From Deltaproteobacteria bacterium (lineage in GTDB: Bacteria; JADJOY01), in NCBI GenBank assembly GCA_016713535.1, contig JADJOY010000003.1, forward strand, positions 1-64,000: a DNA stretch of 64,000 nt, read 5' to 3'. A program made the position numbers and the translations under genes. The notes below the pieces were generated by a model. It was given only the letters and a program-made list of their open reading frames with translations, had not been told where the DNA came from and ran no database searches. This document shows, piece after piece, positions 1-9,967 of this stretch. The stretch's first letter is position 1. Each line of letters starts with the position of its first letter.

Positions 1-1166
1 GGGGCGGCGTCGCGATCGGCGCGCGCGCGCAGCGCCGGGCTCGCCGGCTGCTTCGGCCACGCCACCTCGTTGGCCTCGGTGATGCCGCCGCAATCGGCGT
101 GGTACACGGCGTCCACGAGCTCTCCGTTGCGCAGCAGCACCAGCGCCTGCGTCGCGTCGACCGCGGCCTCGGTGGCGGCGGTGGCGTCGGTGGCGCCGCG
201 ATACGCCTGGCAGTGGACGTCGTCGCACAGGTCGAAGCCCTGGCCGACGTGGCGACTGCCGAGCTTCGCGAGCGCGTCGGTGCGTGCCACCACCGCCTGC
301 GCCTCGAGCGCCTGATCGGGCGCATCCGGGAAGATCTCCGCCGGTACCACGCCCTTCACGTAGTTCTCGAGGCCTACCTCGTTGATGGCGAGCACCTGTC
401 CGCCCGGCCCGGGCGTGAGCACGATCCAGTCGCGGTACGCGCGCCGCTTGCCCTTCCACTCGGGCTTCTCGACGTAGATCGTGTCGGCGCCTTCGCAGCG
501 TACCCGCGCCGGCCCGCGAAAGCGGGAGATCGAGGCCCTGCGAGGTGGTGAGCACGAGGTCCCGCCGGGTGGTGTCTTGATGCCCGCGCCGGCGGTGCAG
601 GCGACCTTGTTCGAGTCGATCAGGCGGCGACAGATCTGCTCGACCTCGTCGGCGGACCTGCACGGACCGAGGACCAGGCGCGCCTGGCGCAGGTCGATCG
701 CGGCGTCGGCGCCGTTGGCATCGTCGGCCACGCGCACTCCCGAGACGTCGACGCGCGGCTGCTCGCTGTCTCGGGCAAACGCCGCAGCGACGGTCTTGGG
801 GTCGATCGAGTCTACGTTGGCGCTGATCTCGAGCACCGGGCAGACGCCCGGCTCGGCCGGCTTCGGATCGACCAGGGAGGCACGCAGCGCCGCGCCCTCG
901 CGCACGGAGATCCGCCGGCCGGGATCGTCCTCGAGCGACACCGCGAGGTTCCCCGGACACACCAGCTCCCAGCCATTCGACTCGCCGAGCCCGACCTTGA
1001 GCGCGGTACGCGTTCCCGCGTAGGAGGACGGCGCATAGAGCTCTGCGTCGACCTGACGGGTCGGCCGGCCCGGGGCCTTCGACTCGACGAAGTCGGGGCG
1101 ACAGGCCATCAACAGGGCCACGGCGCAGGCGAGGGCCCAGCTCGACGCGCGATGAAGTCGACGCAT
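1..1166 (-). CDS. SpoIID/LytB-domain lipoprotein, C-terminus cut by window edge
   Basis: Reading down from an ATG at 1166, the product starts with a lipoprotein signal peptide whose lipobox is LMAC at residues 19-22. Later it carries the SpoIID/LytB signature: [17 protein letters not shown], then an ARTDAL stretch and a [17 protein letters not shown] block. SpoIID proteins are lytic transglycosylases acting on denuded peptidoglycan, and outside spore formers LytB-type homologues are common, so a cell-wall role is inferred. The gene runs off position 1, so the C-terminus is missing. Between about 510 and 570 the frame reads as an unlikely Arg/Pro-rich string, while the next frame gives the more protein-like [14 protein letters not shown]; two compensating indels are likely there. 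It is divergent from asnS. Confidence 0.72.
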   Translation of the reverse strand, partial: MRRLHRASSWALACAVALLMACRPDFVESKAPGRPTRQVDAELYAPSSYAGTRTALKVGLGESNGWELVCPGNLAVSLEDDPGRRISVREGAALRASLVDPKPAEPGVCPVLEISANVDSIDPKTVAAAFARDSEQPRVDVSGVRVADDANGADAAIDLRQARLVLGPCRSADEVEQICRRLIDSNKVACTAGAGIKTPPGGTSCSPPRRASISRFRGPARVRCEGADTIYVEKPEWKGKRRAYRDWIVLTPGPGGQVLAINEVGLENYVKGVVPAEIFPDAPDQALEAQAVVARTDALAKLGSRHVGQGFDLCDDVHCQAYRGATDATAATEAAVDATQALVLLRNGELVDAVYHADCGGITEANEVAWPKQPASPALRARADRDAA

Positions 1167-1354
1167 GTTCGGACGTGGACGGGCGGGTCGCCGCACGGGA
1201 CGCGGGCGGCCGCATTGTGAGCGATGGAAGGGCCTCGGGCAATGCGCGCGCGTCGGGCGCGCGTGGTTGCCGTGCGTTGCATGCACGGGAGGCCGTCGGT
1301 AGCTTATCGGCCGTCCACGATCCGCCTCTCGTCGCCGTTCCACCGGAGACTCCC

Positions 1355-2653
1355 GTGAGCGTCCAACCGATTCGCATCCGGGACATCGCCGCCCACGCCG
1401 GCGCCGACGTCCACATCCGCGGGTGGGTCGTCCATCACCGTTCGAGCGGCAAGATCCGCTTCCTCGAGCTCCGCGACGGCTCGGGCTACGTGCAGTGCGT
1501 GATGGGGAAGAACGACGTCGCGCCCGATGTCTTCGCGGCGTTCGACGACGTGAGCCTGGAAGCGTCGGTCGAGGTGGTGGGCACGGTGCGCTCGGATCCG
1601 CGTTCGCCGGGCGGGTTCGAGCTCGGCCTGAAGCACCTGCGCGTGGTCGGTCGCTCGGCCGAGTACCCGATCAGTCCCAAGGAGCACGGGGTGGGCTTCC
1701 TCATGGACGAGCGCCACCTGTGGCTGCGCTCGCGCCGTCAGCACGCGATGCTGCGGGTTCGCGCAGAGGTGATGCGCGGCATCCGCGAGTACCTCGATGG
1801 CCAGGACTACCTGCCGGTCGACGCGCCGATCCTGACGCCCAACGCGTGCGAGGGGACCACGACGCTCTTCGAGCTCGGCTACTTCGAGCGCAAGGCGTAC
1901 CTGTCGCAGAGCGGTCAGCTCTACAACGAGGCCACCGCGATGGCTTTCGGCAAGGTGTACTGCTTCGGCCCGACGTTCCGCGCCGAGAAGTCGAAGACCC
2001 GCCGCCACCTGATGGAGTTCTGGATGGTCGAGCCCGAGGCGGCGTTCCTCGATCTCGACGGCGACATGGCGCTCGCGGAGGGCATGGTCGAGCACGTCGT
2101 GCAGCGGGTGCTGGCGCGGTGCCGCGACGACCTCGCGACGCTCGAGCGCGACGTGACCAAGCTCGAGAGCATCCGTGCGCCGTTCCCGCGCATCAGCTAC
2201 GACGAGGCGGTCGAGATCATCCGCAAGGCCGGCGGCACCATCGAGTGGGGCGAGGACTTCGGTGGCGACGAGGAAACGCTCTTGAGCCAGGCCTTCGACA
2301 AGCCGGTGCTGGTGCATCGATATCCGGCGCAGGTGAAGGCCTTCTACATGAAGCGCGATCCGGAGCGACCCGAGGTGGCGCTGTGCGTCGACATGATCGC
2401 GCCCGAGGGCTACGGCGAGATCGTGGGCGGTGGCTGCCGCGAGGAGAGCCTCGAGGCCCTCGAGACGCGGATTCGCGAGCACGGCCTGCCGCTCGAGACC
2501 TTCAAGTGGTTCCTCGACCTGCGCCGCTATGGCAGCGTCCCGCACGCGGGCTTCGGCCTCGGCGTGGAGCGGACCGTGGCGTGGATCACCGGCATCCCGC
2601 ACGTGCGCGAGACCATCCCGTTCCCGCGCCTCCTCGATCGGATGTACCCATGA
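1355..2653 (+). CDS. asnS: asparaginyl-tRNA synthetase
   Basis: Charges tRNA(Asn) with asparagine in the cytoplasm. The N-terminal part is an OB-fold anticodon-binding domain (about residues 1-110, with [22 protein letters not shown] split over it). The rest is a class II catalytic core with motif 2 ([19 protein letters not shown]) and motif 3 ([15 protein letters not shown]). The frame stays open upstream to 1175, but GTG 1355 is chosen because it has a GGAG Shine-Dalgarno a few bases upstream and gives 432 residues, the normal length for AsnRS, starting just before the OB fold. The stop codon overlaps the start of the next gene in an ATGA arrangement, suggesting translational coupling. Confidence 0.95.
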   Translation: MSVQPIRIRDIAAHAGADVHIRGWVVHHRSSGKIRFLELRDGSGYVQCVMGKNDVAPDVFAAFDDVSLEASVEVVGTVRSDPRSPGGFELGLKHLRVVGRSAEYPISPKEHGVGFLMDERHLWLRSRRQHAMLRVRAEVMRGIREYLDGQDYLPVDAPILTPNACEGTTTLFELGYFERKAYLSQSGQLYNEATAMAFGKVYCFGPTFRAEKSKTRRHLMEFWMVEPEAAFLDLDGDMALAEGMVEHVVQRVLARCRDDLATLERDVTKLESIRAPFPRISYDEAVEIIRKAGGTIEWGEDFGGDEETLLSQAFDKPVLVHRYPAQVKAFYMKRDPERPEVALCVDMIAPEGYGEIVGGGCREESLEALETRIREHGLPLETFKWFLDLRRYGSVPHAGFGLGVERTVAWITGIPHVRETIPFPRLLDRMYP

Positions 2654-3870
2654 ATCCGCGCCAGCGCGCGGCCTTGCGCGCCGCGTTCGTCCTCGCCGGG
2701 ATCGGCCTCGGGCTCGCGACCTACCTGACCGTGCGGCACTTCGCGGCCGCGCAGGGCGGCCGCAGCGTCTGCTCGGTGAGCGTGACGCTCAACTGCGACG
2801 TCGTGAACACCAGTGAGTACGCCGAGTTGCTCGGGATTCCGATCTCGGCGCTCGGCGCGGCGCTCTATCTGCTCATCCTGGTGCTGAGCGGCTGGTCGCT
2901 GGCCGCGCGGCCGTCGCTGGTGCCGTCCCTGCTCTCGCACCTGACGGTGGCGGCCGCCGGATCGGTGGCGTATTCGGTCTTCCTCGCCGGCGTGTCTCAT
3001 TTCGTGCTGCGCCACTGGTGTCTCTTCTGCATCGGGCTCTACGCGGTGAACCTCGGGCTACTCGTCACCGCGGCGGTCGGCGCGGGAATCCCGATCGCCG
3101 AGCAGCTCGCGATCCTGCGGCGCGACTGGGCGACGATTCGCAGCAAGCGCTGGGTGTTCGCCGCGCTGGTCGGGGCGGGGGTCCTGGTCGGCGGCGTCGC
3201 GGCCACGGCTGCGGTGCGTCGCGAGCACCGACGCGACGAGTTCGTGAAGACGTGGAAGGCGCTCGAGATCGCCCCGGTGGTGGTCCGCGGCAACGAACCC
3301 ACCCTCGGCTCGGCGGACGCGCCCGTGACGGTGGTCGATTACTTCGACTTCCTGTGCCCGCACTGCAAGAAGGCCGCGACCGTGCTCGAGCGCCTGGTGC
3401 GCGAGTACCCGGGCCAGGTGCGGGTGGTGGTCAAGCACGTACCGCTCGACGCCTCGTGCAACCCGTGGGCGAACCCGCACCCCGGCGCGTGCAAGGCGAC
3501 CGCGGCGGCGCTGTGCGCGGCGCGGCAGGGGCACTACTGGGAGATGCACGACTGGCTCTTCCTCGATCAGGCGGAGATCGACGACAACAACGTCGCCGCC
3601 AAGATCGCCGAGATCGGCGCCAAGGTGGGCGTCGACGCGGCGGCGCTCGAGTCCTGCATGACGGAGCCCGCGATCCTGGACCAGATCCAGAGCGAGATCC
3701 GCGAGGGCATCGCCGAGCTCCGCATCGAGTCGACGCCGGCGATCTTCGTGAACGGGCGCGGCATCATGGGCGCCCTCGACATGGAGACGTTCCGCACGGT
3801 GATCGACGAGGCGCTCGCGCTCGCGAAGAACCCGGCTCCGGCCCCGGCGCCGCCGCACCCGGGCGGCTGA
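2650..3870 (+). CDS. vitamin K epoxide reductase-DsbA fusion (disulfide bond formation)
   Basis: The 406-residue product joins an integral-membrane VKOR domain (about residues 1-150) to a periplasmic thioredoxin-fold DsbA-like domain (about 205-395). The VKOR part has the loop cysteine pair C41/C49, with a conserved [14 protein letters not shown] stretch, and the quinone-side CLFC motif at 124-127. The thioredoxin part has CPHC at 236-239 followed by a cis-Pro region ([10 protein letters not shown]). Such fusions oxidise secreted proteins and pass electrons to quinone, replacing DsbB plus DsbA. The start ATG overlaps the asnS stop. The C-terminus ends in a short Pro/Ala tail. Confidence 0.92.
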   Translation: MNPRQRAALRAAFVLAGIGLGLATYLTVRHFAAAQGGRSVCSVSVTLNCDVVNTSEYAELLGIPISALGAALYLLILVLSGWSLAARPSLVPSLLSHLTVAAAGSVAYSVFLAGVSHFVLRHWCLFCIGLYAVNLGLLVTAAVGAGIPIAEQLAILRRDWATIRSKRWVFAALVGAGVLVGGVAATAAVRREHRRDEFVKTWKALEIAPVVVRGNEPTLGSADAPVTVVDYFDFLCPHCKKAATVLERLVREYPGQVRVVVKHVPLDASCNPWANPHPGACKATAAALCAARQGHYWEMHDWLFLDQAEIDDNNVAAKIAEIGAKVGVDAAALESCMTEPAILDQIQSEIREGIAELRIESTPAIFVNGRGIMGALDMETFRTVIDEALALAKNPAPAPAPPHPGG

Positions 3871-3900
3871 GCCGGCCCGGCGGCTCGCGGCCCCCGGCGT

Positions 3901-4674
3901 TCAGGGGCCGAACGACGCGGGGAGCCAGCTCGCGAGCTTGGCCATCGCGCGGTCGAGGTGGGCTGGCTCGCTGAAGCGGTGGTCTGCGCCGTCGACGATC
4001 ACCAGCTCCTTGCGATCGTGCGGGACGGCGGCGTGGATAACCCGGCCGTCCTCCACCGGCACCACCTCGTCGGCCGCGCCGTGGATCACCAGCACCGGCA
4101 CGCGGACACGCGCGGCGGCGGCGGGCACGTCGATGCGCTGGGCGTCTTCCATGAGCGTGAAGCGCACCCGCCGCCCTTCGCTCACCGCCAGGAATTCGTC
4201 GCGCTTCCAGCGGTCGTAGGTCTCGAGAGAGACCATCGGACTCGGCACGCGGCCCGGGCGCGCGACCGCCGCGAGCGTCGCCACGCCGACCAGTCCCGCC
4301 GGGGCAGGCTCGCCGCCCGCGAACAGGAGCGCCACCGCGCCGCCCATGCTCGAGCCGAACAGCGCGAAGCGGTCCACGCCGCGGTTGCGCACCAGCGCCA
4401 CCGCGCCGCGCAGGTCCTCGACCTCGCGGGTATACGTCATGTCCTCGAAGGATCCCTCGGAGTCGCCGCAGCCGGCGAAATCGAAGCGCAGCGCCGGGAA
4501 CCCGCGCGCCGCGAGCTCGTTGGCGAGCCGCACGTGCTTGAGGCCGGAGCGGCTCGACTCCATGCCGTGGCAGAGCACCACCGCGATGCCACGCGCCACT
4601 CCCTCGGCAGGGTGGTGGAGCTCGGCGGCGAGTGCCTGGCCGCGGGCATTGGGGAACGAGAGCCTCTCGATCAC
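3901..4674 (-). CDS. alpha/beta hydrolase
   Basis: A 257-residue serine hydrolase of the alpha/beta fold. The oxyanion region is CHGMESS near residue 35, the nucleophile elbow is GSSMGG at 107-112 (Ser109), a candidate acid lies in HGAADEVVPVED, and the catalytic His is in GADHRF near residue 230. No signal peptide is visible, so it should be cytoplasmic. Substrate is unknown; the family includes esterases, peptidase-like and lysophospholipase-like members. It overlaps the upstream phosphatase gene by 4 bases, so the two are probably co-translated. It converges on the VKOR fusion gene with a 30-base gap. Confidence 0.85.
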   Translation of the reverse strand: MIERLSFPNARGQALAAELHHPAEGVARGIAVVLCHGMESSRSGLKHVRLANELAARGFPALRFDFAGCGDSEGSFEDMTYTREVEDLRGAVALVRNRGVDRFALFGSSMGGAVALLFAGGEPAPAGLVGVATLAAVARPGRVPSPMVSLETYDRWKRDEFLAVSEGRRVRFTLMEDAQRIDVPAAAARVRVPVLVIHGAADEVVPVEDGRVIHAAVPHDRKELVIVDGADHRFSEPAHLDRAMAKLASWLPASFGP

Positions 4675-5372
4675 GGGGGCGTACCGCGCTGTGCGGCCCT
4701 CGCGACGCCGGTCCGGCCGAGGAGCTCGCGCATGTGGTCCACGAAGTCGCGCGCGCCCGCGGTCTCCATGTCGTGGCGCTTGCCGATCCCCCAGGTCACG
4801 CCGACGAAACGCACTCCCGCGGCGCGCGCGGTCTCGACGTCGACCGCCATGTCGCCGACGTAGAGGGCCTGGAGTGGCTCGGCGCCGACGTGCCCGAGCG
4901 CGCGCAGGAGTGGCTCGGGGTCGGGTTTGCGCACCGGCATCGAGTCGCCGCCGACCAGGATCGCGAACGGACCGAGCGCCAGCCCGTCGACGATCCTGCG
5001 CGCCGGCGCGGCGGGCTTGTTGGTGACCACCGCGGTCTCGACTCCCGCCTCGCGCAGCGTCGCGAGGGTCTCGAGGACGCCGGGGTAGGGCAGCGTGCGA
5101 TCGAGAAGGTGATCGGCGTAGATCGGCATGAAGCGCTCGACGAACGCGTCGGGCGCAGGCGGATCGTCGCCCGGTGCCGTGGCGGCGCGCAGGCAGCGTA
5201 GCGCCAGGTTCTTCACTCCCCCGCCGACGAAACCGACGACCGTCTCGGCGGGGAGGGGGGCCAGGCCGAGCGAAGCGAGCGTGAGGTTGGCGGCGAGCGC
5301 GATGTCGTGCCGCGAGTCGACGAGGGTGCCGTCGAGGTCGAAGACCACGAGGCGTGTCGCGGCGGAGCTCAT
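4671..5372 (-). CDS. gph: HAD hydrolase, phosphoglycolate phosphatase-like
   Basis: A 233-residue haloacid dehalogenase-family phosphatase. Motif I is FDLDGTLVDS (Asp12 nucleophile, Asp14 acid), motif II is VVTNKP, motif III is the Lys in RKPDPEPLL, and motif IV is YVGDMAVDVETA. The helical cap between motifs I and II is of the phosphoglycolate phosphatase type, which removes 2-phosphoglycolate arising from DNA repair or oxygenase side reactions. Family members with other small phosphoester substrates cannot be excluded. It is followed by the hydrolase gene with a 4-base overlap and preceded by argS with a 46-base gap. Confidence 0.85.
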   Translation of the reverse strand: MSSAATRLVVFDLDGTLVDSRHDIALAANLTLASLGLAPLPAETVVGFVGGGVKNLALRCLRAATAPGDDPPAPDAFVERFMPIYADHLLDRTLPYPGVLETLATLREAGVETAVVTNKPAAPARRIVDGLALGPFAILVGGDSMPVRKPDPEPLLRALGHVGAEPLQALYVGDMAVDVETARAAGVRFVGVTWGIGKRHDMETAGARDFVDHMRELLGRTGVARAAQRGTPP

Positions 5373-5418
5373 CGGGCGGAACCGGCGGAGGGTGAGTGCG
5401 GGAGGGCTGCGGCTGGGG

Positions 5419-7172
5419 TCACATCTGCTCGACGGTGTCGATGCCGAGCAGTGCGAGCCCTTGGTGGAGCACGCGGGCCACCACGTCGCAGAGGGCGAGG
5501 CGGCTCGCGCGCAGAGCCTCGTCGTCGGCCGAGAGCACCGGGCAGTTCTCGTAGAACTTGTGGTAGCGCGACGCCAGCTCGTAGAGGTAGGTGCAGAGCA
5601 CGTGGGGCAGGAGCTTGTCGGCGACGGCGTCGACCACTTCGGGGAAGCGAGTGAGGGCGAGCGCCAGGTCGCGCTCGGCGGTCGCGCCGATGACGATCGG
5701 GGTCCCCGCGGGCGGCGTCGCGCCGGCCTTGCGCAGGATCGAGCGGATCCGCACGTACGCGTTGATCAGGTAGGGCGCGGTGTTGCCGTTGAGCGCGAGC
5801 ATGCGCTCCCAGTCGAACACGTAGTCCTTCTGGCGATCGGTCGAGAGGTCGGCGTACTTGACCGCGCCGATGCCCAGGGTGCGCGCGATCTGGTGCTTGT
5901 CTTCGGCGCTCAGGTCACCGGTGTCGCGCCCGCCCGGCCGCTCGTCGAGGGCGCGCGCGCGCGCTCGACCGCCTCGGTGAGCAGGTCGACGAGCTTGATC
6001 GTGCCGCCCGCGCGGGTTTTGAAGGGTTTGCGATCGGGACCGAGCACGGAGCCGAACGAGACGTGCTCGGCGCGCACGGCGTCGGTGAGCCAGCCGGCCA
6101 TGCGCGCCACGGCGAACAGCATCGCGAAGTGCTGGGCCTGGGGCTCGCCCACGACGTACGCGATGCGGTCGGCGTGGAGCTCGGTCACACGGTAGCGGAG
6201 CGCCGCGAGATCCGTGGTGGCGTACAGGAAGGCACCGTCCGCCTTGCGCACGATCATCGGCAGCGGCTCGCCGTCCTTGCGCTTGAAGCCGTCGGGAAAG
6301 ACGCAGGTGGCACCCTCGCTCTCGCGCGCGAGCCCGAGAAGCGCGAGGTCGCCGATGACCTCGGCGAGGCGCGGGTTGAAGAAGCTCTCGGGGCGGATGT
6401 CGCGGTCCTCGAGGAGCACGCCGAGGCGTGCGTACACCGCGCGGAAGTGGCGCTTCGACTCCTCCACCAGGCGCCGCCACAGCTCGAGCGAGCGCGGGTC
6501 GCCGCTCTGCAGCGCGACCACGCGGTTGCGGGCGCGCAGCTTGAAGTCCTCGTTGGCATCGAACTCGCGCTTGGCGGCCTGGTAGAACCCGTCGAGGTCC
6601 TTGACGCCGAGCTCCGGCTGGTCGGCGGCGCCGGTATCGACGAGGTACTCGATGAGCATGCCGAACTGCGTGCCCCAGTCACCGACGTGGTTCTGGCGGA
6701 TCACGTCGTGACCGAGGAAGCCGAGCACCCGTGCCAGGCAATCGCCGATGATCGTCGAGCGCAGGTGGCCGACGTGCATCTCCTTGGCGATGTTGGGTGC
6801 CGAGTAGTCGAGCACCACGGTCGTCGGCCGGGAGGTGACGGAGGCGCCGAGCTGCGCGTCGGCGCCGAGCTCCATCGCGGTGCGCGCGATCAGCTCCTCG
6901 CGGACCGTCAGGTTGATGAAGCCCGGGCCTGCGATCGACGGCGTCTGGCACAGGTCGTCGATCGCGAGCGCCGTGACGATGGCGTTCGCGACCTCACGGG
7001 GTGGCTTGCCCACCGCCTTGGCGAGGCGGAGCGCGAGGTTCGACTGGTAGTCCCCGAAGCGCGTGTCGGCCGCGGCCTCGACGAGGCTCGCGACCTCGTA
7101 CGAGGAGCCGGGGAACGCGGCGTCGGTCGCGGCCGCGATACGCTCGGCGAGCAGGGTGGGGATCTTGACCAT
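5419..7172 (-). CDS. argS: arginyl-tRNA synthetase (frameshifted)
   Basis: Class I synthetase charging tRNA(Arg). The N-terminal Arg-tRNA-synthetase domain is at about residues 1-90. The catalytic domain has APNIAKEMHVGHLRSTIIGD, with the HVGH nucleotide signature, and the C-terminal anticodon-binding DALR domain ends at 5419 (GIDTVEQM). The frame breaks inside an alternating GC run at 5951-5963: the upstream frame reads through LLTEAVERARA then diverges, and the downstream part resumes in another frame with SAEDKHQIARTLGIGAVKYADLS. Both halves are otherwise well conserved and the enzyme is normally essential. A slip in the GC run during sequencing is therefore more likely than a dead gene. 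Confidence 0.88.
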
Positions 7173-7231
7173 GGCTTTCGGGCGCGGCGGGGGAGGGGGA
7201 GCGGTGGAGCGCTTGCGGCGGACGCCGTCGA

Positions 7232-7585
7232 TCAGCCGGCGTTGCCTCTCACCAGCTTGCCGGATGCGTCGCGGGAGAACGCGAGCCGCTCGACGACCTT
7301 ACCGCCGAGGAGGTGCTGCTCGATGATCTCCTCGACGTCCGCGGCGGTGCGAACCAGGCCGTACCACACGCCTTCCGGGTAGATGACGACGGTGGGGCCG
7401 ATCTCGCACTGGTCCAGGCAGCCGGCCTTGTTGGCGCGCATCCGTCCCTTCAGGCCGCGCTTCTCGAGGCTCTGCTTGAAGAGCTCGCGGATCTGCTCGC
7501 CACCCTTGTCGCCACACGAGCCGCGCGGGTGGCCCTTCTCGCGAAAGTTCTCGCAGATGAAGACGTGGCGTTCGAAGATCGGCAT
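7232..7585 (-). CDS. thioredoxin-like [2Fe-2S] ferredoxin
   Basis: A 117-residue protein of the thioredoxin-fold 2Fe-2S ferredoxin family. Cys11, Cys24, Cys56 and Cys60 match the usual four-cysteine spacing (C-x12-C, then CLDQC). The segment ending IYPEGVWYG is typical of stand-alone members. These are small cytoplasmic electron carriers or iron-sulfur regulatory proteins whose partners are often unknown. It lies directly upstream of argS on the same strand, 59 bases away, which may be only positional. Start ATG 7585 gives the normal family N-terminus. Confidence 0.9.
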   Translation of the reverse strand: MPIFERHVFICENFREKGHPRGSCGDKGGEQIRELFKQSLEKRGLKGRMRANKAGCLDQCEIGPTVVIYPEGVWYGLVRTAADVEEIIEQHLLGGKVVERLAFSRDASGKLVRGNAG

Positions 7586-7749
7586 CGTGGCGTTCCTCTG
7601 CGTTTCCGGCCCCGGGCGAGCCGGCCAAGACTAATCCGCGCCGAGCCCGCGTGTCGAAGCGAGCCCTCGCGGTGGCCGCGCGCGACGGGCCGGTTGACGG
7701 GTGGACCGAAGCAGCGGTACGTGGCCCCCTTCACCTCGTGGAGGGGCTT

Positions 7750-8337
7750 ATGCGACATGCCGAGGTCGAACGACGGGCGCCGCGCATCGGCGCGACCTGG
7801 CTCGCATGGATCGCGATCGTGGCGAGCGCTCTCTCCGCGCACGCCGAGCCGGGCGTGCCCGGCGCGGGCGTGCCCGAGTCCTGGGAGGCCGGGCTGCGCG
7901 CGTCGTATCAGCGCCTGAGCGGCACGATCGTGACCTCCCAGGTCAGCGTCGGCACGTTCCTCGGCTACTACGTTCATCCGAACGTCGAGCCGTTCTTGGG
8001 GGTCTCGCTCGATTTCCAGGACGCGGATGCTGGCCGGGGCTCGAGCGCGACTGCCGTGAACGTCTCCGCGGGCGCCGGCGCGCGTGCTTCGTTCGAGCTG
8101 GCCGAGCGGCTGCGTCCGTACCTGGCGTTCTCCCCGGGACTGTTGCTGCGCACCACCGACATCTCGGGCTTCGACGCCGAGGATCAGCTCGACTTCGTGC
8201 TGTCCGCGCAGGTCGGCCTCCAGGTGGAGCTGGTGCCACGCGTCGCCCTCGACGTCGGCGTCGCCTACGATCGGATCTTCTCGGATGGCGGCGAAGACCT
8301 CCTGACGGTCCCGCTCGGCGTCAGCTTCTTCTTCTGA
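7750..8337 (+). CDS. outer-membrane beta-barrel protein
   Basis: A 195-residue secreted protein. ATG 7750 is preferred over earlier in-frame starts because GGAGGGG lies 4 bases upstream and the product then begins with a signal peptide ending AHA near residue 35. The mature part alternates hydrophobic and polar residues in strand-like segments (FLGYYVHPNVEPFLGVSLDF, and a C-terminal LTVPLGVSFFF). The terminal aromatic Phe is typical of porin-type barrels assembled by BamA. It resembles small OmpW/OmpA-like barrels of unknown function, and no specific ligand can be assigned. Confidence 0.75.
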   Translation: MRHAEVERRAPRIGATWLAWIAIVASALSAHAEPGVPGAGVPESWEAGLRASYQRLSGTIVTSQVSVGTFLGYYVHPNVEPFLGVSLDFQDADAGRGSSATAVNVSAGAGARASFELAERLRPYLAFSPGLLLRTTDISGFDAEDQLDFVLSAQVGLQVELVPRVALDVGVAYDRIFSDGGEDLLTVPLGVSFFF

Positions 8338-8479
8338 GCGCGAGCCCGGATCGATCCCGCGCGCGGAGCGCCCGGGAACGGCCGGCGGGGCCTGCTAGGC
8401 TTGCACGGGGACGGGCCGCGAAGCCCGTATCCGCTCGGTAGCCCGAGCCCGCCGAGTGAACCGTCGAGGAGCCGCGTTC

Positions 8480-9094
8480 ATGGACGTGCGCATCGAGGTC
8501 GCCCTGCTGTTGATCCTGTTCACCCTGCCGGCCGTGGTGAAGATCGGCGCCTACCGGGTGAGCTACGGCAAGATGCCGATCGGCATCAGCGAGCGCAGCT
8601 CGGGGACCGAGCGTTTCCTCGCCGGCTCGCTGATCGCGCTGGTCGCCGGCCACTACGCGTTCGGCGGGCTCTACCTCCTCGCGCCGGACCTGCTCGACGC
8701 TGCGCGCCCGTTCGAGGCCCTCGGCAGCGGCGCAGTGCAGACCGCTGGGCTGGTGATCGGGCTCGTCGCCCTCGGGCTCACGGGCTGGGCGCAGGCGACG
8801 ATGGGTGAGGCGTGGAAGATCGGCATCGACCGCGACGGTGTCGCCGAGCTGGTGAAGCACGGGCCGTTTCGCTGGATCCGCAACCCGATCTACACCGGCA
8901 TGATGGGCGCGAGCCTGGGGCTCTTCTTGCTCGTGCCGTGCGATCCGTCGCTGGTGCTGGTGGTGCTCACCGTCTACGGCCTACAGCTCCAGGCGCGCCT
9001 CGAAGAGGACTTCCTGCGCGACGAGCACGGCGACGCGTACGCCGCGTGGGTCGCGGTCACCGGGCGCTTCATGCCGAAGCTCGGGCGGGGCTGA
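8480..9094 (+). CDS. isoprenylcysteine carboxyl methyltransferase-family membrane protein
   Basis: About 204 residues with four to five membrane segments. The C-terminal signature is of the ICMT/PEMT family: LVKHGPFRWIRNPIYTGMM, then EEDFLRDEHGDAYAAW. These enzymes use SAM to methylate lipid-embedded substrates; bacterial members act on isoprenoid or phospholipid-like acceptors, mostly uncharacterised. ATG 8480 is favoured because GAGGAG sits 8 bases upstream; a GTG at 8456 is also in frame. The gene converges with suhB after a 12-base gap. Confidence 0.82.
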   Translation: MDVRIEVALLLILFTLPAVVKIGAYRVSYGKMPIGISERSSGTERFLAGSLIALVAGHYAFGGLYLLAPDLLDAARPFEALGSGAVQTAGLVIGLVALGLTGWAQATMGEAWKIGIDRDGVAELVKHGPFRWIRNPIYTGMMGASLGLFLLVPCDPSLVLVVLTVYGLQLQARLEEDFLRDEHGDAYAAWVAVTGRFMPKLGRG

Positions 9095-9105
9095 GCCCGG
9101 GCGCC

Positions 9106-9888
9106 TCAGAGAAGCGGGCGCGCGATCTCGAGCATCGCGTCGTGGAGGTGGCCGTTGGTGGCGAGGATCGCCCCGCCGCTGACGTCGAACGCGCTGCCGT
9201 CGAGGTTGGTCACCCGTCCACCCGCCTCGCTCACGACCAGGCTTCCGGCGGCGACGTCCCACGGCTTGAGGTCGAGCTCCCAGAACCCGTCGAGCCGCCC
9301 GGCGGCCACGAAGCACAGGTCGAGCGCCGCGGAGCCGTCGCGGCGCAGGCCCTGACCCGCGGCGAGGAATGCGCGCAGGAGCCCGACGGTGGGCTCGGGA
9401 CGCTCACGGATCGAGTAGGGGAAGCCGGTCACCAGCAGCGCTCGCGAGAGCTCACCGATCGGTGAGACTCGAAGCGCCGCGCCGCCGAGAGTGGCACCGC
9501 AGCCGCGCCGCGCGGCGAACAGCTCGTCGCGGGCGGGCTCGTACACCACGCCGAGCTCGATCTGGCCCTCGACCTCGAGCGCGATCGACACCCCGAAGAG
9601 CGGGTAGCCGTGGGCGAAGTTGGTGGTGCCGTCGAGTGGGTCGACGAGCCAGCGCGGCCGCCCGGCTCGCGCCGTGCCGCCACCCTCCTCGGCGAGGATC
9701 GCGTGGTCGGGAAAGGCCGCGGCCAGGCGCTCGACGATGAGCGCCTCCGAGGCGCGGTCGGCCTGGGTGACCAGATCGATCGCGCCCTTGTGCTCGATCG
9801 CGAGCTCGCGCCCGAAGTGACGCATGAGCACCGCGCCGGCCTCGCGAGCGATCGCGGTCGCGGTCTGCAGAGCGGAGTCGGGAACCAT
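9106..9888 (-). CDS. suhB: inositol monophosphatase family protein
   Basis: A 260-residue Mg-dependent phosphatase. The metal-binding motifs are the EE pair at 67-68 and DPLDGTTNF from residue 83, with the C-terminal WDVAAG site. Family members hydrolyse myo-inositol-1-phosphate or related sugar phosphates; SuhB also binds the transcription antitermination complex in enterobacteria. The symbol is given by family resemblance only. It lies 79 bases downstream of dnaA on the same strand. Confidence 0.87.
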   Translation of the reverse strand: MVPDSALQTATAIAREAGAVLMRHFGRELAIEHKGAIDLVTQADRASEALIVERLAAAFPDHAILAEEGGGTARAGRPRWLVDPLDGTTNFAHGYPLFGVSIALEVEGQIELGVVYEPARDELFAARRGCGATLGGAALRVSPIGELSRALLVTGFPYSIRERPEPTVGLLRAFLAAGQGLRRDGSAALDLCFVAAGRLDGFWELDLKPWDVAAGSLVVSEAGGRVTNLDGSAFDVSGGAILATNGHLHDAMLEIARPLL

Positions 9889-9967
9889 GCGGCGCCGGGA
9901 TACCGGCGCGTTGCCGGGGAGTCAATCGCGCGCTCGGTGGGCGCGCGTGCGCCGACTCGAGGCGCGC

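Noticed and set aside
1304-2602. Long open frame on the strand opposite asnS
   Set aside because: It mirrors the asnS coding frame, is His/Arg/Ala-rich and has no motif; typical of GC-rich antisense openness.
3018-3974. Alternative-frame open stretch over the VKOR fusion
   Set aside because: Very rich in Arg, Gly and Ala with no recognisable domain; overlaps a well-supported gene.
5951-5963. Programmed frameshift or phase variation at the argS GC run
   Set aside because: No slippery-site plus hairpin arrangement is visible, and argS is not known to be phase-variable; sequencing slip is simpler.
7651-7749. Earlier start for the outer-membrane barrel
   Set aside because: It would place a non-hydrophobic stretch before the signal peptide, while ATG 7750 has a good ribosome site.
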